From NCBI GenBank assembly GCA_963070105.1, contig OY718805.1, positions 7,064,001-7,128,000 of the forward strand: DNA of 64,000 nucleotides, given 5' to 3'. Every line of letters starts with the position of its first letter. Position 1 is the first letter of the stretch. The translations under genes and the position numbers were made by a program. Below the pieces are notes generated by a model, which did no database searches, was not told the origin of the DNA, and was given only the letters and a program-made list of their open reading frames with translations. Below are positions 12,501 to 28,300 of the stretch, one piece after another. The DNA is from Litomosoides sigmodontis. Its lineage: Eukaryota > Nematoda > Chromadorea > Rhabditida > Onchocercidae.

Positions 12501-14971
12501 CTGTGATTTGCTTCTGATATGCTTGCTATTGATTCGCCGCTGTCACAAGCATCGATGGAAAATTATTGTGTTTTCTGCTGTTCACTTCAAAATTTCTGAT
12601 ATCATTGTTATCATCCTTTCATTAGCCATGCGATCATGCAGCACGTCACATTCTTCCCAATTAGCTGAAAATCCTTCTTTTCACTCAAATTATCTGATAT
12701 TTTTAACAACGAATAAACAAAATGGGCAAATTCCGCAGCCTAACATCAATTCATTGTTAGCCAAATTTGCGTCAATTTCATTAATATTATCGATTTCTAA
12801 ACCTCTTTTTCTAGAAATTCACACCATTTCATCACTTCCACTTCATCGAAAACGAAATCAATGGCCTATTGAAAGAGACTTTGAGAAATGAATTGCTATT
12901 TCAAATTTGTTACTTTTTTGCAATGGAGACATCTTCTTTTTTTTAACAGTAAAATTACTTACTCTTAGGGTAAGTCATAAATGTACAAGGAATTTGCAAC
13001 TGCTACTAACAAGAAGCACTGATTAATTATGCGAGCTGTTGACGGAAAAATAATTATAATTAATCATTGCTTCTATTCTGCTTTTTTCCAAGCAACTGAT
13101 TGTGCGCATCAAAGTCCACGACACTTTTTTTCACTTTCCCTACTGGCTTTTTATAATCAGCGGTCTTTCTTTGATATTAAAACGATGGCACAATTTGGAA
13201 ATGTAATGCATATCTCTCTGATCGTAAAATTCCAGATGCTGCGATTGCTGACCTTTCTTGCTACTTCTGTTTATTTTCATATCCATCCATTCATTTCTTA
13301 ACATTTGGTTGGACGTAAATACCTTTGTTGTCACCGAAGGTTTAAATTTTATTTGTTCAAATCGGATCTCTTCTCCTTCTCTCACGTTTCTTTCTCTTTT
13401 CAACGTGTTGCGTTATTTTTTTTCTCGTACTCACAGCTAAGCACTGAAGGAAATGTACGTTGCATGCGTTGTTTGATACTGTCAAAAACTTCAAGTAATT
13501 AGTGAGCCGAGAGATTTAGAAAATTTTAGTATTCATGGATGTGCAAGCATTTCTGCTAATATTGCAGCATACTTTGAGGTAAGTCGTTAGCTGTCGTACT
13601 GTAAGCTAATGCCTTTTCCTGAGGTTATCAGCCCGAACTATCTTCATTGATTTCTACAACTATCGATGTTGTGTGTGTCCGTTCAATCTTTAATGTTTTA
13701 AATATTGAATTATTGATTGTTGGAAGTGGAAAATGATCATATCTCATGTCTCTTCGCAACAACGTGATGCTCCGACTTGATCGATGTTTGATAAGTTCCT
13801 TCAACTTCACTTTTTCTAAAAATGAGAATTTTGAAAAATATTTAACTTGTAGGGGATGAGATTGTAACTTGCTTCACATCCTCTGCTTTTTTTGACCAAA
13901 AAGATTTATGATTCTCTCGCTCGTTTGTGAGAGATCTCTTCCCAGTGCTATCGTGAATTTATTGTTGCATTTAGTTTTTCACATCCTCCAACTTTTACAG
14001 TTAAATAAATTTTTGACAAATGGCATTTCAAACAAAATTTTTAGAGTTTTTTAAATAAGAGAAAAAAAAATGAAAAAGAAGAAAAAGTAATGGTAAGTGA
14101 ACGAAGTGAATAACGTGTAGCCTATGTGTCAGTTCAATAATAGGAAAAACTCTTAAGCAACTTGAAATATGCAATTTCATCAGTTCTGCCACCACCCGTC
14201 ATCATCTAACGATCATCAATTTCAGTATGAAATGGAAGGCGATGGATTGAATTTCAATTTATTTATTACCTCACTCTCACTCACCCATCCACTCCAATTA
14301 AGCCTATCATCGGACAGTAGTGAGTGGATAATGAGAAGTGAAACAGTTGATAATTTCAATCTTCCAGTGAGGAGCTGTGGCGTAGCAACGATGTGACGAC
14401 GATGATATGATTTCGTGCAAAAAATGACAGCTGCATTATCTGTCTAACTTTCATCCTCCTTTGCTTAAAAAAACTCACAAATATACATTCACTTACACAT
14501 ACGTTTCACCAGCGACCGATGCACATCTATCCTACACTTTGCAGTTTTCCGAAGAGCCATTCATTCATTTTATGACAATTTGAACTTTGCATAAATGTAT
14601 TCGAAACAGAAAACTTAAGTCTCTCTTCAACCATTCTACGTTCAATGTTTAATTACTCTTATATATTAAACTGATATTAATTGCTACTCTTCGCATTCAT
14701 CACTTCTGCACTCCTTCAGCAATTGCATGACAATAGGCTGTTAAAATTTTAAATAATTAAAAACAAATTTTGTGCTCAAATGTGATTTGTTCAGGATGTG
14801 TGTAAAAAGATTGAGTGATTTCAGTAAGTGAAAAATTCACCTCCCCCAACCAGGCTACTTTTTAGTTCGTGTTTTTCCATGACTGTCTAGTATTATAATC
14901 GCTATTGCAATCATCATCGCTGATGAAGGAAGCATAATTCATCCATCTTATTAATCCGAAAGGGATAAAGT
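9182..14971. other. Gene-poor interval between divergent TOG-protein and sulfotransferase genes
   Basis: About 5.8 kb between two genes that point away from each other, so it presumably holds both promoters and possibly 5' non-coding exons. Besides the CA repeat, two strong minus-strand donors (AACAG/GTAAG) end at 9586 and 9807 and could belong to upstream untranslated exons of the TOG-protein gene. A 50-codon plus-strand reading begins with ATG at 10473 and ends near 10622; I see no sign that it is used. A 17-bp direct repeat (ATCAAGTTTAGCTTGAA) occurs twice at 11502-11536. The longer open frames here (about 140 codons) lack ATG starts, splice signals or recognisable domains. Confidence 0.5.
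9425..9516 (+). repeat. (CA)n microsatellite
   Basis: About 90 bp of ACAC dinucleotide repeats with a few interruptions (GCAC, CAAAC), some 240 bp upstream of the start of the TOG-protein gene. Confidence 0.95.
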
Positions 14972-17152
<2,181 letters not shown>

Positions 17153-18415
17153 TATTTTTTGCATTTTTCTATTAGCATGAACGAGAGGAAACTGAGGTGC
17201 AATTTTAATTAATTAAATAATAATAGGTAAAATGGATATTTCAACCTTACGCTGAAGTATTAAGTAACAATTAAGAAAGTTCAAGTGAAAGGATGAGATT
17301 TTTGGAAGATTAAATGACCATTTTTTTAATGCGACAAATTTTCATCAGTCGATGATGCTTGTGTTGAGATTGCTCTCGGAAGGATCAATAATTTGCCTGC
17401 TAACGTTATTTAATGTTTAAATTTTGATGCAATTTAATTCTGCATTTTTTGCCTAAACGACCTGGTGGTGCCTTCGCCGATTTAATGGTACTCGCTATAT
17501 CGGAAATGATTTCAATACCCATTGAGCTTCATAACTATGCCTTTCTACTCCACTTCTTTGTGATCACTTTTTTCCTCTCTTAGAACTTGTTGTTGCTTTA
17601 ATAGAATCGCTAATTAAAGACTTTAGGCCTTTGAATTTTGAAGGCTATTAAATGAAGATGAACTTTAAAGAGAAGTGAGTAAATAATGCTTCTGCACTTT
17701 TAATACTCATGCTGAAGAATGAATTAAATTAGAAATTGAAGTTAACGGAAGATGAAGAGCCGCTAGACTGATTTCCTTTATTAGTGAGCCTTATTAACAG
17801 TTATAATTCTTCACTTTATTTATATAAAAATAATATGGTGCTAAAAATGACTAACGACTAGTTTTAAACGATTATCGTCAAACTCCCGGACAATCACAAT
17901 TATTGCTCACTATATTACGAGCGAAAACAGTTAGACACCACGCGAAATATACAAGTAAGTGACAAAGTAAAATAATTACATAGATCACATATCTGCAAAT
18001 ATTCGTATATATAGATCGGAATAGATAGTTAATTAGTAGATAATTATCTAGATAGATAATAGATAATTACTTTCATAACAAACGCTTCGGAGCAACTGTC
18101 ATCATCAAAAGACGCATACGTTGAGTGGTAAGACGGTTTTAATTTCGACTTGTAAAAAAGTACTTATCTCGTTTATCTCAATATTTGAAATATTTCCTCA
18201 GAAATAAAATAATTAATTATGAAATAGTTGAGCAATGGACAGTTGTCTTGGTGGTCATTCGATTATCATTTGCATTTCAATTTAAGAATTTCAGCTTTGT
18301 TCACTTCACAAATTATTTATGGTACACCTTATCTCAGAAAGGGTTAGAATTGTGGTAAAAAGTTGCTATGTGTGCAAAAATATGAATAAAATTTTGCAAT
18401 AAAACAACTTCTAAC
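17153..18415. other. Convergent intergenic interval
   Basis: About 1.26 kb of AT-rich sequence between the 3' ends of the sulfotransferase and the Ly6-like gene. A TAGATAATTA-rich simple stretch occurs at about 18000-18070. No gene seen. Confidence 0.6.
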
Positions 18416-19240
18416 TCACTGCAAGTATAAGAAAGTTATCAGGCAGAGGCCATTGAATGTAGAGAGCGGTGTGCTACGGCTACTATTGCAAGGGTCATCT
18501 TCACAAAAACATGTTTTATTACTTGTTGTTAAAAAGTTTTGCGCTAATTCATCAATGTAACACTCCTCAGACATCTGTGGTGCATATGGCCGCTTATCAG
18601 TCCACATATTACTCCAACAATTACGATATATCTACTGGTTACCTGCAAGTGAACAGTCAATTTCCAATGACACAATAAACTGTAACAGGAAATTGAAATT
18701 TTATATGTCGTGAAAATCTTAAAGACTATAGAGTTTTGCGCCACAAAAAAAGATTTTTAAATTTGTAAAAAAAAACCGATGCAAATATCAAATCGTTTGA
18801 AAATGAAAAAAAATAATAAGACCGTTATGCCATCCGTTTAGTTTAACACATGCGGCCGGTTCCATAATCGTATTTGGACAGAATACCAAACGCATCTGAT
18901 AATTGGTCGGAACAGCTGGATGATATGATTCGACGTATTTTGTTACACGTTTTGGTATTAGTATACCAGCCTGATTAAGGTGAATTTTACTATCGATTAA
19001 TTCGTACTGAACACTGGAAAGCAACAAAAGAATAATTTTCAAAACATTTATTTAAAAAAGAAGATGCAATCTCATTCATAAGTTATAACCAGAATTCCTG
19101 CAAATAACTTTTAAATCTTTACTTTTACCTTTTCAAGTGTCTGATACAGATTTGCAGTGGAGCTACTACTACCATCGTTGGACTGTTGTGAATTGGAATC
19201 ATTTGCGAAGGATGTGCAAGCGTAACAAGCAACTTGACCT
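18416..19240 (-). CDS. Ly6/uPAR-domain protein, ODR-2/HOT-like, probably GPI-anchored (5' partial model)
   Basis: Minus-strand exons: about 19240-19129 (GQVACYACTSF..., ending TLEK), 19006-18823 (YELIDSK ... CPNTIMEPAACVKLNGWHN) and 18631-18416. The last carries NCWSNMWTDKRPYAPQ, SEECYIDEL and the end CFCEDDPCNSS, then a hydrophobic tail ITFLYLQ and stop. The opening CYAC, the spaced cysteines and the terminal C-x-C-x-x-D-x-CN are the three-finger Ly6/uPAR pattern; the hydrophobic C-terminus fits a GPI-anchor signal. Such proteins sit on the cell surface; ODR-2 in C. elegans acts in olfactory neurons (family knowledge). Exon 1 to 2 is in phase, but the second exon ends in phase 1 while the last begins in phase 0, so a small exon or another donor is missing. 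No signal peptide exon was found. Confidence 0.6.
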
Positions 19241-22200
19241 TTTAGACGACTCTTGACCACTCTTTGTGATGGCACTTGTGTCATGACCACGTGTCCGGAA
19301 GTTATTGAACACGCTGCGGGTATCAAAGGAATTCATCCAATCGCTCAAAACATTTCTTCTTTCTTTCGTTGTTTATTTACAGTGCAAATGGCAAACTGTT
19401 TCAAAAGCACTTCGTTGCTGATCCTCAATTGTTCACTGATTTTGTTAGCTTAATCTGTAGAGTACCTCCTGTTTTAAGAAAATACATAAAATAATGTTGA
19501 TGCTTAGCAGCAACTTTTAACAAACTGAAACTCATTACTTAGAAGACAAGAATTGAATCAAAAAACTTAAATTTATTACCAATGAAAAAGAGCGCGAATA
19601 CAATCGCGGCAATGTCTTCAAAATTACAATAAATTGAATTCAGCACTAACTGAATTGATGCAAATTTGAATGGTCATTCCATTGATTTACGACCGATCAA
19701 AATGATTCAGCAAAATGGGATGTCAGAGAACTGATATCAGAAAGGTATTAATTAACCCTAAAAGAAGCATGAGAAGCACTGTTGCGCATAAAAACGTGAC
19801 TGGCATTTAAACACACACTCAACCATCCTTTAAATAGCATTATTTCAGGGAAGAAAGCAAACACTATTAAATGTTAAAATAAAATCATGAAACGAAAGGA
19901 ATTTGAAAATAAAGTGAACTGCAAGCAAGAAATTAAATGATTGAAGCTTTTAGAACTTCCTTCCTTACCAAAAACCAAAATGCAATTCCAGTTCTAATAA
20001 ATATTTATTAATTGAATGTTATATTAAATATAATTAATTTTTGTTTAATAGAAAAAAGCACTCATTTATGAGATGAAGCGAAAAAGGAAAAACGATTCGC
20101 AAACTTCATCTGTGCTACTCTTTTGTGCTGTAAAAGAAATCACTGAAACATAGCACATATTCAATGTTATCATCTCAAGGCTGCTAATTATCCGATGATG
20201 ACAACCTGGCTGAACATCCCTCCCTCCCGAAAAAAAAGAAAAAAGGGAAATGTAAAATTACAGTAACAATTTCATTCGCTCTCCTAAATTTCATTTTTTG
20301 ACGATTTGAGGATTAAGTGGTTGTTGACGTGATTTATATGTATAAATTAATTAGTATTAAACACTAATTGTTTACATACCAAAAAGAAAAAGATAGCAAC
20401 TTTAAAAACTCTAATAAACAAAATTTTTTGTAACAAATAGTTATCGCCATTTACTGGAAAGTACAATCTCTCAGAAATTAATGCAGTTACACTATCGCTT
20501 CTCACACTATTAGTGTGAAAGTAGACGTTTAACTGTTGACGCTATTATCAGAAGTAGTGGCGGATAACTTCAAACAATAAGAAACGAGTTTTCTTAGCTA
20601 TTGGGCGCATGAGATGAATTTTGGGGATATTCTAAATTTAAGTTCACGTACCACTATTTTGCATCTCACTTTATTCGTTGCACATCGTTACTTCACCGAC
20701 AGATCCTTACGTACAGTTTTATTTATAAGTCTAAAAAAAGCAATTTCATTTACATTTTCCGTTTGTCCGCTCAAATTCACCTCTAGCATTAGCCCACTGT
20801 TTGATTATTTCAAGAAAAACCCTTCCCATCGAAATTTTAAATCATCCGATCAACAATGGTAATAAAGAACATAAACGAAATGTTTTCTTTATTTTTTTTT
20901 TTGAGGAAATGAGAGAAATAGTTGAAGGCAGAAAATCAAATCACCGAAAGAAGTGACAAAACGAGATTGATGAAGTAACTGAATGAATAATAAGATTGAT
21001 GAAGTAACTGAATGAAGACATTAGCAGCGATAGCTATCTTCCAAAGCTTAAATAGTGAAGTCTTTGGAGAATGGAATCAAATCAACCTGTCCTTTTCCAA
21101 AAAACCATCGATAGATCAATTCTGCAAAAGTATGGGAAAGGAATTAGTTTCAATTATGAAAGGCAACTTCATACTTGCTTTCTTTTCTTTTCTTGGTTGG
21201 TGTTCTCCGAGTAAAATATAAACATTGCAAGCTTAGTTTAAATCGAACTTATTTGCAAGAAGCTTCTAGAAGCACTTTAAAGTTGATCATCACTGTGTCA
21301 AATTATGCTGAGAAATACTGCTATAAACTATCCGTCGCTGTTAGGAACTTAAGAGATCGATTAAAAAATTGGATTAATTTTTTCTTAAAAAAACTTTTAT
21401 TTCTGATTTCTATTAAAAATATTTTTGAATGGAATTTCCTCACATGTGCTGTCGAAAAACTAGGCACAAATAAATAGTTAATTCCATTAACACTTCAATT
21501 TTTGATCAATGAGGAATGTTTGATGAATACGACTAATATGTCCACACTATTCATCTCTAATATGACGAGAAATATTTTAATTAATGAAAATTCATTAAAT
21601 TCAATGATAGGAATGAACAACACACTTCCTATAGCAAATGTTAATGAGAGTGCTAAATTATTTAGAAATTTTTAATAGCGTCTGATTATTTTGTTTCTTT
21701 TTCTCATTTGTTTCCGACTGTTCCAGAAAAAATCGCTTATAAAATGTATGAAAAAGACTAGACATTACCGGTTAAAAGCATGTAAGATCGGTTTCGTTGT
21801 GTTTGGAAATCGAAGATCAATTGCTTGCATAGAATTATAAGTTATCATTTTTGCGTTGAAGAACTTTCTACTCTAAATTTCAGTGGGAAAAAACGAATCG
21901 TTCCTTGACATATCAAAATTTCGATGGAGAAGACGATCGATTTTTTTTAACGATAATGAACTGGATGATGTAGCAAAGTTAATTTGAAGTTGTAACTGAA
22001 TGAACTATAAACTGGTTATGAAGATAATCATGTAATGCAAGTTATAATGTCTGCGGACATTATTAGAGTTTTTAAAACATGAAATAGCATACAGTAAAAC
22101 TTTCATCATTCGCTGCTATCACTTAAACAACTGTGAACAAGGACACTGTAACATAAAATTCATGTTTGATATCACCAACTATGATTAATAAATTTGAAGA

Positions 22201-25200
22201 AATATTTAAGATTTAAATTGGAAGACATTTATCTCATAAACTATAAAGCAAATAAATTCAGGTCGCAGAGATATGCATAAAATTTTTCGCTGGAACGAAA
22301 AATACATATCATAGAAGCTATCACCTTTCCAGAGTTCCTTTTATTAGCAGATAATCGGTGGAGAAATTGAGACATAAGGAAACAGAAATCTCACTTCACT
22401 GTAGACGGATACAATCAGCACTCAATTTACAATCTATGAATAATTCTAGTTGAAGCTTGTTTAAAAAAAGCTAAAAATAAAAAGATTCAAATGGAACGTG
22501 ATAATTAACGCTTAAAAAGTAAAGGATTGTTTTCAATTCAAGTAGATGAGTTATGAGTGGATATAGCTATTTGATTGGTACGTATTCAATTCAGTAAGTA
22601 AGACGTTCAAGGCGAACTGATTAATCACCATTTCTCATAGTTAAATTTCAGATATTAACAAACAGCAATTTCAGTTACACGGTTGAAATGCACTTTTCAA
22701 CTACGAGATTGATGAAGTCAAAGATGAAGTTACGAGACTAGCACAAGTCAAGTGAACACTTAAAAGTAATTCATCCTTATGACAAATTTGAAGTTCAGGA
22801 AGAAATATCGGTTCCGCATCATATAGAAGATCTTCGTCTATCAGTTTCGAAGAAATCAATCAATAGTCAGATCACACACCGATGTTCGTTTTCACTTTAA
22901 ATTTAACGGAAAATTTCACATTTCGTTGTGGACAGTGATGGCTAAAGAATAACAGACCCGTAATTCGACAATGCGGAAAATTTTACTCCATGATCAAGGA
23001 AAAATGTAACGTCAAAGGAGTCAAGAGGTCATCATGCAAATTAATAAATAAAAATTGAGTTATTAAAAATAAGAAGAAACAAGTAAACCAACATGATACG
23101 TTATTTTTCTTCTTCACAAAAGTATTGAATAAGATGAGAAGAAATTTGCTTTTATCTATGATTCTACAGAAGTTTTTTTTTTTTTGTACGACAACCTTTC
23201 CTCCAATGATTAATTTCTGTTATAATCTTCCCCTGTTCATCATTTCATAATCCCATTTCATACGATCTTTATCGATGAATTTATCAGTAGAGGATAAACA
23301 AAGTGATAAGCTGGACATTTCACCGCTGATTGTCACAATCCGAATTCGCAAACACGAGTGGACGTGATCGCACTGGACAGTGAATAATTAACAGTCAGTG
23401 TTTGCTTCTTTAAAATAATGCTAAGAATGAAACTGAAATCATAATATTGATCTAACAACCACAAATGGATAGCAAGTGTCAATTAAAGTATGAAAATTCG
23501 ACAACAAAGAGGAGAGGCTTAGCATTAAATCGAAAAAAAGCAAATAAAAAAAGAATTTAACGCTAATTTAACGAAGAAGACAAAAAACATAACTGTGAAG
23601 AAAAACGGCTAAAAAAGATAAAAACACGTTAAACTGCTTAAATGTTTCACATTTAAGATGAGTGTAAGAATTAAGACAGAGAAAGGAAACATGGAAGATT
23701 TTACTCTCTAAGCAGGAATTTTATGCTTGATGAATTTGACGTTAAGCGAAATGAATAAGTTCAACTGCAAAATTTAAATGTAATCGATAACTGTCGTCTA
23801 TCTTTTGCAGCCTCATTTTCCATTGACTGATCTCATATATGTCTAGCAATCTCATATATGTCTAGTACTGTATTGCTAATTATAGTTTTTGCGAGTGAAA
23901 TTCAAATAAGAATATTTGCAAACAACGCCGTACAGCGCTCTTTCCATTGAATAGTCAGTGTAATTGTGATTGTTATCGAAATTTCATCATCAATTCAGCG
24001 ATAAGATTCTGTCAATACATTTGTGCAACATTAAAGCAAACGACAGACCCTTAGTCTCTACGAGTTCGTCCGTAAGAGTTTAGAATTTGTTGAGAGATAA
24101 AAGGAAATGCGACGTTTCAATGCACATAAGAGATATCGAATCTTTAGCATAATGATACTAATTAATTACTTTTATTCGAAATACGAGGAGATTTTCGCAC
24201 GTGCAGATTTCTTTTCCTTCCTTCATGAAATAAATGAGTTAGCAAGAATGGATAAACGCTTCATGAGCTTCGAGCTCACTGATAGACGAATGTGCTCCAC
24301 AACGGATTGATTATAATCACCGCTATGCATAATCATAACGTAAGCAAATTAATTATACATTCAATTTTCCCTCTTCAACAAGTAAACGCTCGATAGTTCA
24401 ATAAAACTATTCCAAATTTCATAACTTAACAAATCCTCTCAAAATAATCACGAAAATTGCAAAAGGTAAAAGCAGTGAAAGATGTCTCTCGTATTGTTTT
24501 CCAACAAACGAAGGATGAGAGAGAGAGAGAGGGAGAGAAAGAGATTCATTTAGCGCAATGTCATATTTTTAATTAAACTTGAACTATCAAAACTACCAGT
24601 CAACTTTTAGATTGCACAGTTCACATGCATTCATGTGTGACGGTTCCATTTCCCACGTATTTGACAATAACCTCACGTGGAATTAAACATCCACCGGTTC
24701 TTCCCAATTTCACAGTTCGAGTCATGCAATGGACATGCAACATTTGTCATTTCATGAATTCTTGTGAATTGGAGGAGGGGTAGTGCGGGGGGGGGGGTAT
24801 AGGGAAGTGGTAGAGGTTCTTGGGGTGATGGTGAGAGCAGGAAAAGGCGATTGTAGGAGAGAGTATGATAGGCTGGAGGACGAAAGACAATGTCGAAGTT
24901 AAATTAACGCGTTCGAGACCGGTTAATTAGTCAGTTTCTCGAATTTGGATTGTTGAGCTTAGCTCTGAGTGGGTATATATATACATATAGGTGTGTATGT
25001 CTGTGTGTGTTCATATTCAATTATTAAAGGTAAAACTAAATTATTGGTGTACAGTAAACTGAAACTCTTGTGTAGTTATTAATGTTTGAAAGACTTTGTC
25101 GCACATAAAATGAATTGCATGGAAAGTTTTGAGGAAAGAAGTGCAAGTTTATGCTCCTATGATTTTAACTTTTCATGCAATGAACAAAATATGACCTGTT

Positions 25201-25324
25201 GTAATTCGTTAACTCTTCTTTTACTTTTTTTTTTTTTGAAAAACAAAGCAAGTTGTGTAATAAGGAGTACGCTAGAGCGAAGATTGATTGCATAGGATTC
25301 CGTAGAATAAACGTACTGAAGGAT
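19241..25324. other. Gene-poor interval, about 6 kb
   Basis: AT-rich, no convincing gene on either strand. The missing 5' exon(s) of the Ly6-like gene may lie here. It holds a 24-bp direct repeat at 20964-20987 and 20993-21016 (AGATTGATGAAGTAACTGAA core), a 17-bp direct repeat at 23830-23846 and 23849-23865 (ATCTCATATATGTCTAG), a GA-rich run at 24517-24543 and a run of 11 G at 24787-24797. The segment before 25325 is the likely promoter of the THOC1 gene. Confidence 0.5.
20964..21016 (+). repeat. Direct repeat, 24 bp x 2
   Basis: The core AGATTGATGAAGTAACTGAA followed by TGAA occurs twice with a 29-bp period in otherwise unique non-coding DNA. Confidence 0.8.
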
Positions 25325-28300
25325 ATGCTTGCGGACATTTACGTGAATCGTTTTAGCTTAATGGAGAAAGCGATCTTCACATTGGAATTCGAACAGGTCA
25401 AAGCGGCTTACAAAAAAATGAAAGAGGATGGGTAAGGTATTTCTTTAAATCAGAAAAATTTGCTTTCCAATTATAAGCGTTTATATGTTATGCTGTGTCG
25501 TGTATCATTATATTATACAAACAAGTTTCAGATGTGCTACTGAAGTAATTAGATTAACAATAGAAAATGCCATACATCGGAAGGCATTTGAAATTGCACA
25601 GTGTGCGAATACCGAGCAAGAAAATCTTCTAAGGCGGTTACTGGCGGTTACGTTCCAAGCAGCTAAAGAAGGTATAATTCAGAACTTCTTTCTGTACATA
25701 TTCTTTTTTTTAAGTTCGACTTTTAAAACTTTGTAATATACAGCTAATATGTTTTCAGACATGATCTTAAGTTACAGATTTTTGTGCGAAAGGAACAACA
25801 GTTGCTGTTGTGCAAGATGTTTTCGATGTTAGTCCGGTCAAACGTTGCGAACAACTTTTTGTCATTGTTGAAGACAATCTTCCACAATGGAAAATGGTAC
25901 GCAGTTTTCGTTGTCTTATCTCTCGTTAAATTTTTAAAAGGCAGTTTCGCAGTATGTTTATCGAACAATGTGATTTTCAGAGTACTTTTTACGAACCTTG
26001 CAAAAATATGATATTACGGATGTGTAATGACTTGCTGAAGCGTCTTTCACGGACGGTGGATACAATCTTTTGTGGCCGGATTTTAGTTTTGTTAGCACAT
26101 GCGTTACCATTATGTGAAAAGTCAGGCTTAAATCTTGTCAGCCATTTTAATCTGGAAAATATTACGAAATATGATACGGTAAACATTGGTTTTCTTATTT
26201 TGCTATATTTTTCCTTTACTTTACTATACTATTAGTTGTAGATTTGTTTCCAGTTAAATAAATTAAACGCCTCGGCTTCTTTTTGTCTTCAGGCCGATTC
26301 TTGTCTTTCTGTTAATTCAAGTTTAACGGATGACAACGAAATTATGGAAGTGGGCGAAATAAGTGAACGGTATTTGTTCTGCTCCAAAATTTTTTTTATT
26401 AACGTTTGGTATTCAAATTGTTTAATAAAGGCAAAGAGTACAGCGCCTTTATTTTATCCATGCAAGAACCATGGATAGCGAGTAGAGATTGCTGTAGCAT
26501 TTTTCGTTTCACTACATTCAATTGTTAACAAGCAAAATTTCGCATTTTTATCTTGCATTTTTAAAGTGAAATCCCAGTGGACTATACACTCTACGCAAAA
26601 TTTTGGCAGTTACAGTCTTTCTTCTCTTCTCCAGCAACGTGTTTTGAGAAATCGAAGTGGAGGACATTTCAGCAGGTTCTTGTAATAGTTTGTATTGCAT
26701 GATCCTCTTTTATTCTTTAATGTTATGAAGTAAATTTTTCCAAAAAGTCCACATAAATTGACTATTCTTCCCAGAAATTAATCAATTATTCTTTCAGAAT
26801 ACAACTGAGGTACTCAATATATTTTCAAGTCATAAACTGGAATCACCTGCAACTCTTGAAGGTTCAAAAAGAGAACGTTTGAAGCAGGTGTCTTCTTTTT
26901 GTTTTTTCAATTCTGAGTTTGTTAAGAACCTCTATATGAATAAAATGTTTTGTGTCTTTCCATTTATTACTTCTTCAAATTTATTTAAAAGTTTTTCTAC
27001 AAACAAAATAATTTTTACTTTTAGGAAAATTCAAATAATGAAATTGCTGCAATTCCATCAACTTCCAAGTCTGATAGGGATGACGACACTTATTTTGCGA
27101 AGTATTTGACAAGTCAGAAGGTACTTTCAACAATTGGTTAATATTTTATTGTAAGAATTGCGCTTTTTAAATGTGCTAATCTTTCGAAATTATAGTTACC
27201 ATACATTTTCAGCTGTTGCAGTTACAGTTAAATGATTCTCAGTTTCGACGTTACTTTCTCGTGCAGTGTCTTATTCTATATCAGTACTTGGTGTCTGATA
27301 TCAAATTCAAAGAGTAAACTTTTTGGTCTTGAATTTTTAACTACTTTTTTGAATAATTTTTAATCTTTCCACATATTACTCGTTGTAAGTGGAGAATTTT
27401 TTTCATCTCTTCTTTTTGGGCAAAGCGTTTTGTTTTTAAGCAAATCGTTCACTTTGAATGATGAACAGTTGCGATTTATTATTGAGTCCACTGAAAGATG
27501 CTTTCGATTACTACGCGAGACGCATCCAAAAGGGCAGCATTTTGCTGATGCTGTAAAAGTATGTTTCCATTGTTCAAAATTTGGAGGATTTATGATATAA
27601 AAAGGGAAAATTACTGCTTGGGTATGTTTAGGTTATTCTTCATCGCGAAAAAGAATGGTCTGAGTGGAAAAACAAAGGTTGTTTCGATTATACTCAGCTT
27701 GCAGACAAAGAAAAACCAAGCGTTTTTAAAAAGTAAGCTATTACGTCTGCATTAAATTAATTAGGTGTAAAACACACTTACTAGACCATATTAAAAATTT
27801 TCTTTAGAAAAATGAGTTTTGTAACTGGAAAATTTCCAAAACTAAAAGAAAACTAACGAAGCGAAATAGTTTCTCTCTGCCTCCCTATAGTTTTCTAATA
27901 TGCAGGATAACAAAGTGAAGATATTTTTGAATAATATCCTTTTTAGACGCCCTAGAAATAGGTACGATCCCTCAAAACTTGATCTCGGTAATCCAGAACT
28001 GACAAAGCTGTGGAATATCAATCCAGATATGTTGTCGGCTTGCGAAGACTCGAAAAGGTAAGATCTAAACAGAAAGGTTTTAGAAAGAAGTGTAAACTAT
28101 TCGGTATCATTTTTTCAGGTGTTAGTAGCATTTCACTTATTGACCTGTAATTGTACGGGACGTGAACCTAGTCAATTATATCTGCCATGGAATAAAGTGA
28201 TTTCAGCCATATAAAATTTTGAGTGGCGTCAGTATAACAGCAATAGTGTACAACATGACCTTCGTACAATAACCAAGATCTTCAGCATAATAAGTGTGGA

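Noticed and set aside
12451..12891. 146-codon plus-strand open frame
   Set aside because: Non-ATG start, hydrophobic Ile/Ser-rich composition, no recognisable domain or splice context.
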